Assembly: GCA_032173965.1 (NCBI GenBank)
Contig: CM063298.1
Span: 10,601,501-10,665,500 of the forward strand
DNA from: Sitta carolinensis
Lineage: Eukaryota; Chordata; Aves; Passeriformes; Sittidae
DNA length: 64,000 bases
Direction of reading: 5' to 3'
Each line of letters starts with the position of its first letter. Position 1 is the first letter of the stretch. Position numbers and translations under genes: made by a program. The notes below the pieces were generated by a model, which was not told the DNA's origin, made no database searches, and was given only the letters and a program-made list of their open reading frames with translations. Below are positions 11,183 through 22,200 of this stretch, in pieces.

Positions 11183-11752
11183 GGAAGGATGGCTGGAGTT
11201 CCCCTGAGAGCAAGGCCACAGACAGCTTTAGTTTGCCAACACCCACGTGCCCCCTCCTGCTGCCCCGGGCCCCAGGCTGGGCTCTCATACTCACACTGGC
11301 AGCCCCAGCTCCTGGGCTTTGGCTGCGAGGAACTTCCCCTTCCTCGGGTGAACCTGCAAACAGCTCCACACAATCAGCACCCAAAGAAATGGCCGTGAGG
11401 CAGGAGCCAGACACTGCTCTGGGAAGAGCTTCTCCACAAACCAAGGCAGGAGTTTCTCCCTTTCCAGCTCCACACCCACTGCTCCAATTGACCCCAGAAA
11501 GGCTTTTCTGGGCTCTCTGCTTCCCAGGATCATGCTGCTGCTTCTTGCTGCCCTCTTCAGCCAAGCAAGCACGACAGCCTGCCCTCCTCTGAGGCTCAGG
11601 CAAGAATGGCACCTGGACACTCAGAACCACTGCTGCACTCTAAAAACACCTCCACTTTTGCACATTGCTACTCATGCTACAGCAAGTCTGACACTTGAAA
11701 AGCACAAACACACCACAGCTTCAAAGCCCTACTTGAAAACATTGTCTCCAGT
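11183..11752 (-). pseudogene. inverted duplicate of ELAC2 intron 8 to exon 10
   Basis: This 570 bp segment is the reverse complement of 16934-17503 with no difference found by eye. It includes a full copy of ELAC2 exon 9 with both splice sites, all of intron 9, and the first 21 bases of exon 10. Retained introns show that it arose at DNA level and is not a retrocopy. It lies about 1 kb upstream of the ELAC2 start codon in the opposite orientation. It cannot encode a tRNase Z. Complete identity means very recent origin, gene conversion or an assembly artefact. Confidence 0.9.
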
Positions 11753-11785
11753 TAATCTCTCTTGTAAATTGAAATTGAGTACTAC

Positions 11786-12072
11786 TGTAGTCTGGTTTCT
11801 GATGTTTTGTTTTTCTGATGCTCTTTCCCAGGAATGTGTGATAAACATGAGGGAATGTTTTTGTAATGATATTTCTTTTATTCCTTCTGAGAGGAGGGAT
11901 TTTTTCTTGATGCCCCTGTGGTTTGACCAGTGTGATTGAGGAGTTTGCCTTTCTCTCACCAATCACTTTGAGCTGTGCAAAATGGTCTATAAGGCAGAAC
12001 CATCCCTAATAAAAAGAATCATTTTTAGCCTTCTGAAATCACGGAGTCTGTGTCGTGTGTTATCAGAAACAG
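11786..12072 (+). mobile_element. LTR-like element, family C copy 1
   Basis: Shares a long stretch with 63117-63415. It starts TGTAGTCTGGTTTC, has a TATA-like TCTATAAGG near 11988 and a CCTAATAAAAAG poly(A) signal near 12005, and ends around a GTGTCGTGTGTTATCAG string. A more divergent relative lies at 62667-62960. Boundaries are approximate and no target duplication was confirmed. Confidence 0.6.
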
Positions 12073-12400
12073 CAACATCCTACTGACACTGAGAAGCATT
12101 TTCTCAGAGAGAGGGAGATGAAACCCTGGGACAGGCTGACATCAAGGAGTGGTTGGAAGAGCCAGAGCTGGGATTGAGGAGACCAAGGGGATAAAACCCC
12201 GGGGGTCCCCGCTGGGGGTCCCTCCTGAAGGCACAGCCTGGCCTGGGCCCATGTCACTGCGCTGGGGAGAAATGGATTTTTGGGACGAGACCCCCGGGAC
12301 CCAGGCTGGAGGCGCTCAGGACACGGTGGGAGTGGGGATGGAGCCAGAGGGGCTGCCGGGTCAGGGGAGGGGATCGGGCCAGCAGCACCAGGGTCCGGCA

Positions 12401-12568
12401 CCGGGATGGATGGGAGATCACCGGGATTGACCGGGAGATCACTGGGACTGACCGGGAGATCACTGGGATTGACCGGGAGATCACTGGGATGGACGGGAGA
12501 TCACCGGGATGGATGGGATAATCCCGGGATGGACGGGAGGAACACTGGGATGGATGGGAGAATCCCGG
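12401..12568. repeat. 21 bp tandem repeat upstream of ELAC2
   Basis: Seven or so imperfect units of about 21 bp alternating GATCACTGGGAT and TGACCGGGA or GGACGGGA blocks. The array ends about 220 bp before the ELAC2 start codon, at the edge of the CpG-rich promoter. Confidence 0.85.
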
Positions 12569-12792
12569 CCGTGACCGGCCACGGACCCAACCGGCCACGG
12601 CCCCGGCCCTGCCCGGACACGTTTTCGGCCGGACCGGCAGCCCCTGCACACCGGCCGTGCAGCACGCAGTCACATGACGCATCGCGTCACGCCGCTCCTC
12701 TCTCCTCATTGGTCCGCCCTCATGACGTCCCGGGGCAGCGGGACGCTCGCGGGCGTTGCTCGCCGCTGATTGGCTGCGGGGCGGGCGCGCGG
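12569..12792 (+). promoter_or_regulatory. ELAC2 CpG-island promoter
   Basis: GC- and CpG-rich, TATA-less sequence directly before the ELAC2 start. Visible sites are an M-box/E-box palindrome GTCACATGAC (12669-12678), an inverted CCAAT box ATTGG (12708-12712), a CRE-like TGACGTC (12723-12729), a second ATTGG (12769-12773) and a GC box GGGGCGGGC (about 12778-12786). This matches a housekeeping promoter. The transcription start is not determined. The island continues through exon 1 and exon 3 to about 13540. Confidence 0.6.
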
Positions 12793-13275
12793 ATGTGGGC
12801 GCTGGCGCGGGCGCTGCCGGCGGGGCCCGGGCTCGTGTGGCGGCGGGCGGGCCCCGGGGCGGCGGGCAGGGCCTGGGCCCGGGCCATGGCCGAGGGCAGG
12901 GCCGGCAGCGACCGCGGGGCCATGGCCGAGGGCAGGGCCGGCAGCGACCGCGGGGCCATGGCCGAGGGCAGGGCCGGCAGCGACCGCGGGGCCATGGCCG
13001 AGGGCAGGGCCGGCAGCGACCGCGGGGCCATGGCCGAGGGCAGGGCCGGCAGCGACCGCGGGGCCATGGCCGAGGGCAGGGCCGGGACCGACGGCCCCTC
13101 AGCGCCGCGCCCGGCGCGCCGGCCCAAGGACGTGCCCCGGCACGTGTGGGCCCGCGAGCGGCGGCGGACCGCGGGCACGGGCCTGGCGGGGCCCAACACC
13201 GTGTACGTGCAGGTGGTGGCTGCCGGCAGCCGCGACGCGGGCGCCGCCGTGTACGTGTTTCTCCGAGTTCAACCG
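12793..13275 (+). CDS. ELAC2: ELAC2 exon 1: targeting peptide, repeats, frameshift
   Basis: The first ATG (12793) has a weak context (C at -3, T at +4). It opens a 31-residue stretch with several Arg and no acidic residue, as expected of a mitochondrial presequence. The next in-frame ATG (12886, codon 32) has G at -3 and +4 and corresponds to the internal start known to give the nuclear form in mammals. Then come the 12-residue repeats and the conserved [22 protein letters not shown] strand region, split here as [12 protein letters not shown] and [10 protein letters not shown]. After VYVF the frame is broken: TTTCTCC at 13258-13264 has one T more than the family reading, so as given the exon ends in LRVQP, and the expected SEFNR lies in the next frame. 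Confidence 0.9.
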
Positions 13276-16200
13276 GTGAGTGAGGCGCGGACGGCGGCGG
13301 GGCTGCCCGGGCGGGCCGGCCCTGACGCCTCTGTGCCCGCAGGTATCTGTTCAACTGCGGCGAGGGCACGCAGCGCGCCATGCAGGAGCACAAGTAAGTG
13401 GGATGGCGCGGGGGGCACTGCCCGGGCCGCGCCGGGCTCTGCTCACCGCCGGCTGCCCCGCAGGCTGAAGATCTCCCACCTGGACAGCATCTTCCTCAGC
13501 CGCGTGGCCTGGGCTAACGTCGGGGGGCTGCCAGGTGAGTGCGGGTCTTTGCGAGGTGCCTCGGGTGGCTTGCGGGGGTGTTGGAGGCAGCGCCGGGCAC
13601 GGTGACAGCGCTGGGCCGTGCTGGGGCTCCGCGGTGCTTCCAGCTCTCTATGAGCCCCGCGGCAGTGCAGACACGTGGGGGGCAGGCCCTGCCTGTCCGG
13701 CGTGTCTGGCTTCGGCTTCCCAAAATCTCCTGGACAAGGAGGGGTTGCCAGTGTTGCTCCCAGCAAGGAGGTGTTGGTGGATTTGGCTTTGAGTCGAAAG
13801 GAGCACGGGAAAGTTTGTGGGCATCGTTGTCCTCAGTGCAGGATGAGGTGAGGATAGATCTATGGATCTTGTCCATTAGAATTCTGGAAATCTCCAAGGA
13901 AAGGAGGAGATGAACGATCTGTTCAGATGCCTTGCTCCAGATTAATTTTGCCAAGGTGTGCAGATATTTTCTTTATCTGGTGATTTGTTGAAACTGGCAC
14001 AGAGCTGAGGGAAAACTGAGTTCAGGTCCAAGTTCAGTTCTGGCCTTCGTGGAGAGGCCAAGCACTCCTGAACAGAGAGGGATCTTCCTTTTGGGATGCA
14101 CCAGTGGTTACTGGAGCTGTGACAAAGGTGTTGCTCTGCTTGCTCCTAGGTATGATTCTCACTCTGAAGGCAATAGGGCTCCAGAGGTGTGTGTTCCTGG
14201 GGCCACCAAAGCTGGTAAGCATGGCAAGGTGCTGAAGGGACAGCAAAGCCTCCAAGTGTTAAAGCTCACCTGGGACTGGGAGAGCTGGTGGCAAAGGGAG
14301 TCTTTGTGCAGGTGTGAAATGCTGGTCTGAATTAGTGCCAGCCCAAAGGGTTGCCTTGAAAATCCAAATCTCTTCAGTTACAGGACAGCAGAAATCTGCT
14401 CCTGTCTTGTAGTCTCATATCCTGATAAATCAGCTTTGGGGAGAAGGGAGGATCTTTGTTCCCTTGTCTGCTCCCTCCCCATTTTATAGTCATAGAAACT
14501 CAGTCTCTAATCTTCTGTTTCATGTGGGCCTTGCCAGCCTAATGTAACGTCTGGGCCAGAAACTTGCAATCCTCAGCATTGCTGTGGTGGTTTGATTCCC
14601 TTGCAGTTTCTGCTGACTAATTGCATGGATGGAGGGGCTGGGGACAGTGGCTCTGTCTCCTTCTGAAGGCACTGTGCCTGCCAGAGGAGGGGCGACCTGC
14701 CCAGAGCTCTCTGACTGCTCAGGTTTGTCTGCCTGCCTGTTCAGTCTGTAGCTGCTGGAAGGGTGTTTGTCCTGGCACTGCTTGTGCCCCTCCTGACTCC
14801 CTCCTGTCTCTTTTCCAGCAAAACTACCTGAAAGCCATTCGCCTCTTTCCTGGGCCCCTCAAGAGGATGGATTTAGGTAGGTGGGGCAGGGATGTTCAGA
14901 GGAGCTTGGAACTTTTCCTTTCTCTTGCCAGGGTTGCATTGCCCAGTAACAGCTTCAGATCGGCCCAGGGGATGTTTTGCAGGTTTGTTTTGCTCTGATA
15001 CACTGTTCAAACTCCTCACAACAGTGTTTCCAGCTCTGTTTCTGCTCCAGGGCTGGCTGATACAGGCAGCATTTGGTTTTAAAACACTGAAGGCAGTTTG
15101 CTTCCAGAGTCTGCAATGGATTTGCTCACCGTGGCATCATGGGCTGCTACCTTGAGGATGATGGGCTTCTAAAACTTTAATTATTTCCATTGGGGTTTGC
15201 AGTTGGGCAGAGAAAGGGAAGGGGAACGTTCAGCAAGCAGTATTTAAGAAAGACAATGACAATTCTGTGATTTATATTCTTGAAGAATGTGAATCTCTGC
15301 TTTTGCACCTGCTAAGGGTGTGCTTTGATCTCTTCCCAGCTGTGCAGTTGCACACAGAGCCTGAGTACAAGGATGAGACCATGACTGTCTACCAAATCCC
15401 CCTGGCAGGTGAGCACTGGTGCTGCAGAGGCAGGGCAAGCACGTGCTCAGCAAGCACAGGGAAAGTTCAAGGAGCAGCTTCTCCTTGCCAGCCTGAGTAA
15501 GCAGAGGTTCATTAATTTGCTTTCCTCAGGAGAAGGAGCTCATTTCAATAACAAGACCTGCTGAGTCAGGGCTGTGGCTTCTTCCTTTAGCTGTGGGTGG
15601 ATGGAATGAGTGTGAAACCTCCTGGGTTTGGCTTTCTCAGCCAGCTGTGTTCTTTCTGCTGGAAGCTGTGATGCTGAGGGTGCAGCACAGACTGGACAGA
15701 GTTTCACAGTTTGGGGAGAAGGACTTGCATGAGGGATGGTCCTGGAATAAGTGACTGGAGAATGCAGGTGCAGTCTAGACTGGGGGAAGAGCTCTGGTGC
15801 AGACTCATGGAAGAGGGAATGCTACTCCTGCTTTTCTTTTATGTTGCTTTGGATTGAGTGATCTTTGTCTGCTTTTGTTGGATTTGGGACAGGAAAACCA
15901 CTAGCTGCTGAAAGTTCATGCCCCCAGAGTCCTGGAGCATCTCCCAAAGGAGGAAATAGCCCTCAAGGGGACACGGGGCCTGGATCCCCAAGAGCTGCAC
16001 AGCAAAGCTTGGAGGAAGGAAAAGAAAGCCCAAGGAAAACAGGTGAAACACATGGAATGGCCTTCTTAACTTCAATGAGATGAAGCCAAACTAAGGACAG
16101 GAATTTGTCCTCTGAGCCATTTGATCACTGAAGATTCTGTGGAGCAGAAAGTGTTCTGGTACTTTGGAGTTTGACAGAGAACTTAAAAGGCCTGGAAACT

Positions 16201-19200
16201 GGACCTGATTGGTGCTTGGGTGTGATTAGTCTCTATAGGGGTTTGCTTCTGGCAGGGGTGGATGCTTCAACCTCTGTAATTTAATTACAGGTGGATGCTG
16301 GGCTGATTATTTTTCAGTCTTGGGCTTTAATTTGGCTTCCATGGGCTCTCTGGCCTTGGGTGTTCATAACATTTTGCTGCTGGGCTCCAAGTTAAGTGGA
16401 TAATGTTCCTGTTAATGCTTTAGCAAATTTTGGCATGTTTTGGTTTTAAGGAAAATGGTAGTGAGTGGTGATTTTTAGTAGCTTTGCTTTATTTAACAGG
16501 TGATGAGCAGAAGTGTGCAAGGAGGCATCCTGATCTGGTGACAGCTTTTCTTTGTAAAGTAAGTTTGGGCACAGTTTCTCTAACCCAACACAGAACAGAT
16601 GAGAGGCTAGAACAGAGTATTTCAGGGGGAAGGGACTTAGAGTGATCATCTGCAACCACAGAATGAGTTGGCTTGGAAGAGACCTTAGAGATAAACTCAT
16701 TCCATGGCCCTGTGGGCAGGGACACCTTCCACTGGGTCAGGTTACTCCAAGCCCCAGCCAGCCAGGCCTTGGACACATCCAGGGTTGAACCATCCAGTCC
16801 AGCTGCCTGGCTACTTCAGGCTGCCCTAAATTTAAAGCATATTATTAAGGGCATTGTCCAGTCATCTGTTAAACACTGGCGGGCTTGGGGCATAAGGAAA
16901 TATTTCCTGATGTCATCTTGCTGCAGGGATTTTACTGGAGACAATGTTTTCAAGTAGGGCTTTGAAGCTGTGGTGTGTTTGTGCTTTTCAAGTGTCAGAC
17001 TTGCTGTAGCATGAGTAGCAATGTGCAAAAGTGGAGGTGTTTTTAGAGTGCAGCAGTGGTTCTGAGTGTCCAGGTGCCATTCTTGCCTGAGCCTCAGAGG
17101 AGGGCAGGCTGTCGTGCTTGCTTGGCTGAAGAGGGCAGCAAGAAGCAGCAGCATGATCCTGGGAAGCAGAGAGCCCAGAAAAGCCTTTCTGGGGTCAATT
17201 GGAGCAGTGGGTGTGGAGCTGGAAAGGGAGAAACTCCTGCCTTGGTTTGTGGAGAAGCTCTTCCCAGAGCAGTGTCTGGCTCCTGCCTCACGGCCATTTC
17301 TTTGGGTGCTGATTGTGTGGAGCTGTTTGCAGGTTCACCCGAGGAAGGGGAAGTTCCTCGCAGCCAAAGCCCAGGAGCTGGGGCTGCCAGTGTGAGTATG
17401 AGAGCCCAGCCTGGGGCCCGGGGCAGCAGGAGGGGGCACGTGGGTGTTGGCAAACTAAAGCTGTCTGTGGCCTTGCTCTCAGGGGAACTCCAGCCATCCT
17501 TCCCATCATTACGGCTCTCAAAAATGGGGAGAGTGTCACTTTTGAAGGCAAAGAGGTAAGATGTGCTGCTGTTGTGCCTTTTTCACTCTCCCTCCTTCAC
17601 TGGGCTCCCAGGGTGACAAGCTTTTGTGCAGAATGCTTTGCCTGCCAGTGCATCCTGGGACTGTTCCAGCTCCAGGGTGTTGCTGAGTGTGGCATGCCTG
17701 GGGCTGTTGGGGTGGTGATGAGGGAAATGAGCTCCTTGTGGGTATGGCTGGGTGTTTGCTGTTTGGCAGAGCTGCTTCATCTCCCCTTCCCAGAGCTGAT
17801 GCAGGTCTGGAGCTAGTGCAGTTACTCCTGCATGTTGAAATCTGGGCACTGAATGTCTGTGTAGCCATCACTCCCTCCTTACCCTGTTGCACCTCTGGCA
17901 CCAAAAGAAACCCATCAGTTCTGGGGTGCAGGGTCTGGATCTCTCAAACACTGGAGTGAGAGGCAGAGGTGATCTGCAAGTGAAGATCCTGACCCGGGAG
18001 ACAGGATCAGCACATCTTAGTGTCACAAGAATTTTATAAAGCCTTCTTTTCCTTACACATGCTTTTGCTACTGTGTGCATCTGTCATGGCAACCTAGAAA
18101 CTGCTGAAATTCCCCTCCTTGGGTTAGTTGTGGTTTCTCTGAGGCCAGGGTTGGGATTTGCTGTTACACAAGTTTGTATTTTGCATTTTTGAGAGCAGAA
18201 AGGGCCCAAGAGCTGCCCTGGCTGGGTGCACTGAGCATTGCCAGTCCTGCTGGGCTCTGTTGGACCCAGAGGTGCAGGAGGGGCTGTGTGTCCAGGCTGG
18301 TTGTGGTGTGTGACCACTGTGGATCTGCCTGCAGCTCTTCCCTGAGGAGCTGTGCACCCCCACTGACCCTGGCCCCGTGTTCCTGGTGCTGGAGTGTCCT
18401 CACGAGGGCTTCCTGGATGCTGTGTGCCAGAACGAGACCTTCCAGAGGTAGGGCTGGGCACCTGCTGGGCTTTGCTCTTGTTCTGGTCTAGCTCTGCTGC
18501 TTCCTGGGGCTGATTTCTGACCTCTTTGGCACTCTTCAGGAGTTTGAGATGCAGGAAAGGGTGGGTGGTGCATTTTGAGGCTTTTAGGAAAGGCAGGACC
18601 TGTGGGGTCCTGTGGCTGCCTCGGGTCTGTTTGCCCTCAGGGACCTCCAGGGCAGGAACGTGCTCTGGTGTCTGCCTGGGGAGCAGTGGAGGCTGCTGGA
18701 AGCCTGGACTGCACATAACAACTCTGTAGGGCTTGTGCAGAAGCATTTGGGCTGCAGGAGGCTCTGCAGATGTTGTCCCTGTGGGGGACAGTGGGGGTGT
18801 CAGCACACGGTGGCTGAGCCTTGGCTGATGCAGAGCCAGGAGCTGCAGGGCCATGCCCTGGAAATCCCGGCTCTGCCTGCCTCAGGGCGCCTCTCTGGCA
18901 GCACCAGAGTGGGAGAGGGCAGGGGGGGCAAGGACAGGGAGTGGAGCACAGAGGTTCTTTCTGTTTGCACGTGTCCCAGGTACCAGGAGGGAGCTCCTGA
19001 GCAGCAGGTGGCCTTGGTTATTCACATGACCCCCGAGTCAGTGCTTCGAGAGGGCCGCTACCAGCAGTGGATGCAGAGGTATGTGCTCCTGGGGGCCCTG
19101 CCTCTGGGGACAGCAGCCTCTTCTGCTGCTGCAAATGTTTGTTGCAAAGTAAAATGAGTTCTAAAAAGAGGGCTCTGCTTCTCAGGTGAGATTTTTAGCT

Positions 19201-22200
19201 CAGGTGTGCACATGTGCCCAGTTGTGTCGTGGCGTTGAGCATTATTGTCCTCTGGCAGATTTGGGCCTGGCACTCAGCACTTGGTGCTCAATGAGAACTC
19301 CTCTGCTGTGCACAACCCACGCAGCTACAAGATCCAAACTCAGCTGAACCTCATCCACCCAGAGATCTTCCCTCTGCTCACCACCTACCAGAGCAAGGTA
19401 ATGCATGCCCACCGTGCCCCTGTGCCTCCTGCCCTGAGCAAAGGCTGTGCCTCACTTCACCCTTGTCCTGCAGGAAGCAGAGGCTGCGTGCCCTGTGCCC
19501 ATCGTGAGAGGGGAGTGCCTCCTGAAATACCACCTCAGACCACAGCAGGAGTGGCAGAGGTCAGTGGGGATCCTTTCCTTCCCAGGATTTTGGCTTGAAG
19601 CAGCTTTTTGGGGAGGGAGGCCGCTGTGTCAACATCCCCTGCAGATCCTTTGTGGTGGCTGTGTTGAGGGAACTTTTGAGGGCTGTGTCCCTACCCCTGA
19701 GACTTTCAGACATGGAGGAGTGAAACACTGAAAACAGCACCTGGCCAGTACCTTGGAGTGTTGTTTGTCCCTTGCTCCTGTAACCTTGTGGTCCTTTGCT
19801 TTGGCTTGTGCTGTGCACCCAGCTGTGGCTGGGGCAGAGCACATGGGGGCAGGGAGAGAGTTTTTGGGGAGCTCAGGGGGAGTCTTAACCTTCTGAAGGC
19901 CTAGAAGACCTGACATTAGAGCTGAAAGCTCCAGGTGGATTGACAGTTGCTGACTTTGCTCCTGGTGGGCAAAGGGATGAAGCTGCTCAGTGAGGACCTT
20001 AAGGGCCAGGGACCACAGGGGGCACAGGGATTTCAGCCACTCAGACTTCTGCCTTTGTTGGGCACAGGTGCCAAGAAGAGTTTGAGTTTCTCTGTTAAGG
20101 CAGCTGAAGGCTGTAGTGCTGCACATGCTCTGAAGCAGTCCCAGGACAAAGATCTCGAACACTTTCCAGCAGTGCCTGGATCCCTTTAGGTGGCTGCTCC
20201 TCTTCCAGGACCTTCTGTGCTGCCTTGCAGTGCCCTCTAGTGCCTGGCAGCTCTGGATGGGATGAAGTGCTATTGCAGGAGCTGCTCCACTTCCATGGAA
20301 TGATCATTTCTGTCCCCAGCCAGGCCTTTTTGGCACACACCACACTCGTGGATGTGTCTTCCCAACCCCTCAAAATGGAAAGAGCTTTTGTCCCCTTCTT
20401 GTGAGGCTGTTTTGTCACAGCAGTTTGGCCCTTTGCTCTGGACAGGGCTGTTTCAGTTCCTGTCTTGCCCCATCCTGATGCCTGTTCTTGCAGAGATGCT
20501 GTGACTGTGTGTGATCCTGACGTGTTTGTCAGTGAAGCCTTGGATCTCCCTGACTTCCAGACCCGTGTGAAGGAGTGCAAAGAGAGCCTGTCTGCTGTGC
20601 CAGGTACACATCAGCAACTGAGCTTGGGTTGGTGTGCTGGAAAATGGGCAGAAATGTCTGTGCTGGCCGTGTTGGCTCTGGAGCTCCTGGGCTGGTGAAG
20701 CCAGTGGTGTTTGACTGGGCAGTGTGTGGAGAATGTTTTCCTACGAATCCCTGTTGTCTGTTTTCTCTAGGAAATGCAAGTACTTATCCTGAAATTGTGT
20801 TCTTGGGAACGGGATCTGCAATTCCAATGAAAATCCGCAATGTCAGCTCCACGCTGGTGAATACCAGGTAAACCCCAGTGCTCTCTGATCTCTGCCTTCA
20901 ACGCAGACAATGCCCCTCCCTGCTCAGGGCTCTTAGAGTGACTCCTAAATGTCCCTGTCACCTCTCACTAGCGCTAGCCGGTCCCTGCTCCTGGACTGTG
21001 GGGAAGGAACCTTTGGACAGCTCTGCCGCCACTATGGAGAGCAGGTTGACCAAGTGCTGTGTAACCTCGTGGCTGTGTTTGTGTCCCACATGCACACGGA
21101 TCATCACTCGGTGGGTTTGGGGGCTGGGAGGGGAAGGGGCTCTCTGAAGTGTGCTCTGAGCCTTGGGGCTCAGCTGTAGCCGAATGTGGGCTGCCCTGCT
21201 CTGCATTCATTCCCCGGGCACTGCTGAATCTCTCTGTGTTTCTAATCCCCTCTCCCTTGCTGGCTGTGGCTCTGGGGGGCTGGGCTGGGCTGGCTCTGTT
21301 GTCACTGACTCCCCAGGCACTCCTGACTGCCCTTGCTGTGTTCCCTTGGCAGGGGCTGGTGAATATCCTCATGGAGCGGCGCAGAGCTTTCGTGAGTACT
21401 TCATCTGCTCCTGAACGTGGCGTGGGGCGAGGGGAGGGGAACTTCAGAGGACTGGAGGAGCACCAGCCTTTCCCTAGCATTTCTTCTCTCTGATCTGCTG
21501 TACACCTAGGACTGATTTTTAACCCCACCTCTGCTTTTGCAGGCAGCCCTGGGTCAGGCTTTCAGCCCTCTGTTTCTGGTAGCACCTGAGCAGATCATGC
21601 CTTGGCTGCACGAGTACCACAACCACTGTGAGGAGATTCTTGGAGACATCAAGTGAGTGTTCTGTGTGGAGAAATGTGCTTGGTCTTTATTCAAGGCAAA
21701 CCCCTATCATCCCTTCCCCCACCCCTTTGTTGGAGGTGACTCTGACTCCTTCCACTGCTGGTAGAAAAAGGATATGCAGTTTGCAGAGGGTTTGTTACTC
21801 AGATGTGCTGCTGAGTAGAGGCTTACATGCAGGCTTTCCTTTGCTATAGGAAAAGGGAATTGGGCAAGGAGAAGAAAGTATTTGGTAGTGAGGTATAAGT
21901 GATTGCATGAGTTACTGGGGCACCAAGGAAAGCAAGAGGTAATACAGGTCACCAAGGCACTGAACTGAGACTGAGAAACAGGAGAAATCAGCTGCCTAAA
22001 GACAAGATCAGGTTTAATTTTGTACCTGTCCTTGATTATCTCTTCTTCCCTCCCTCACAGAATGATTCCTTCTCAGTCTCTTGTGAAAGGCTGTGAGAAC
22101 ATCAGACCCAAAGCCAAGGAGTTTGTGAGCTCTCTGCTAGAGAGCTACGACCTGGCTGAGGTGAGTTCCTGAGCTGGGGGGCTCCGTGGCTCGAGGAGAC

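Noticed and set aside
11183..11752. A retrocopied ELAC2 fragment
   Set aside because: It includes intron 9 and part of intron 8 and has no poly(A), so it is a genomic duplication.
1..12400. Exons of an upstream gene such as ARHGAP44 or MYOCD
   Set aside because: No open segment with splice sites resembled these families; regional gene order alone is not evidence.
12254..13393. Minus-strand frames of 160-380 codons over ELAC2 exon 1
   Set aside because: Mirror of the GC-rich coding repeat; composition artefact (Pro/Arg/Ala), no similarity.
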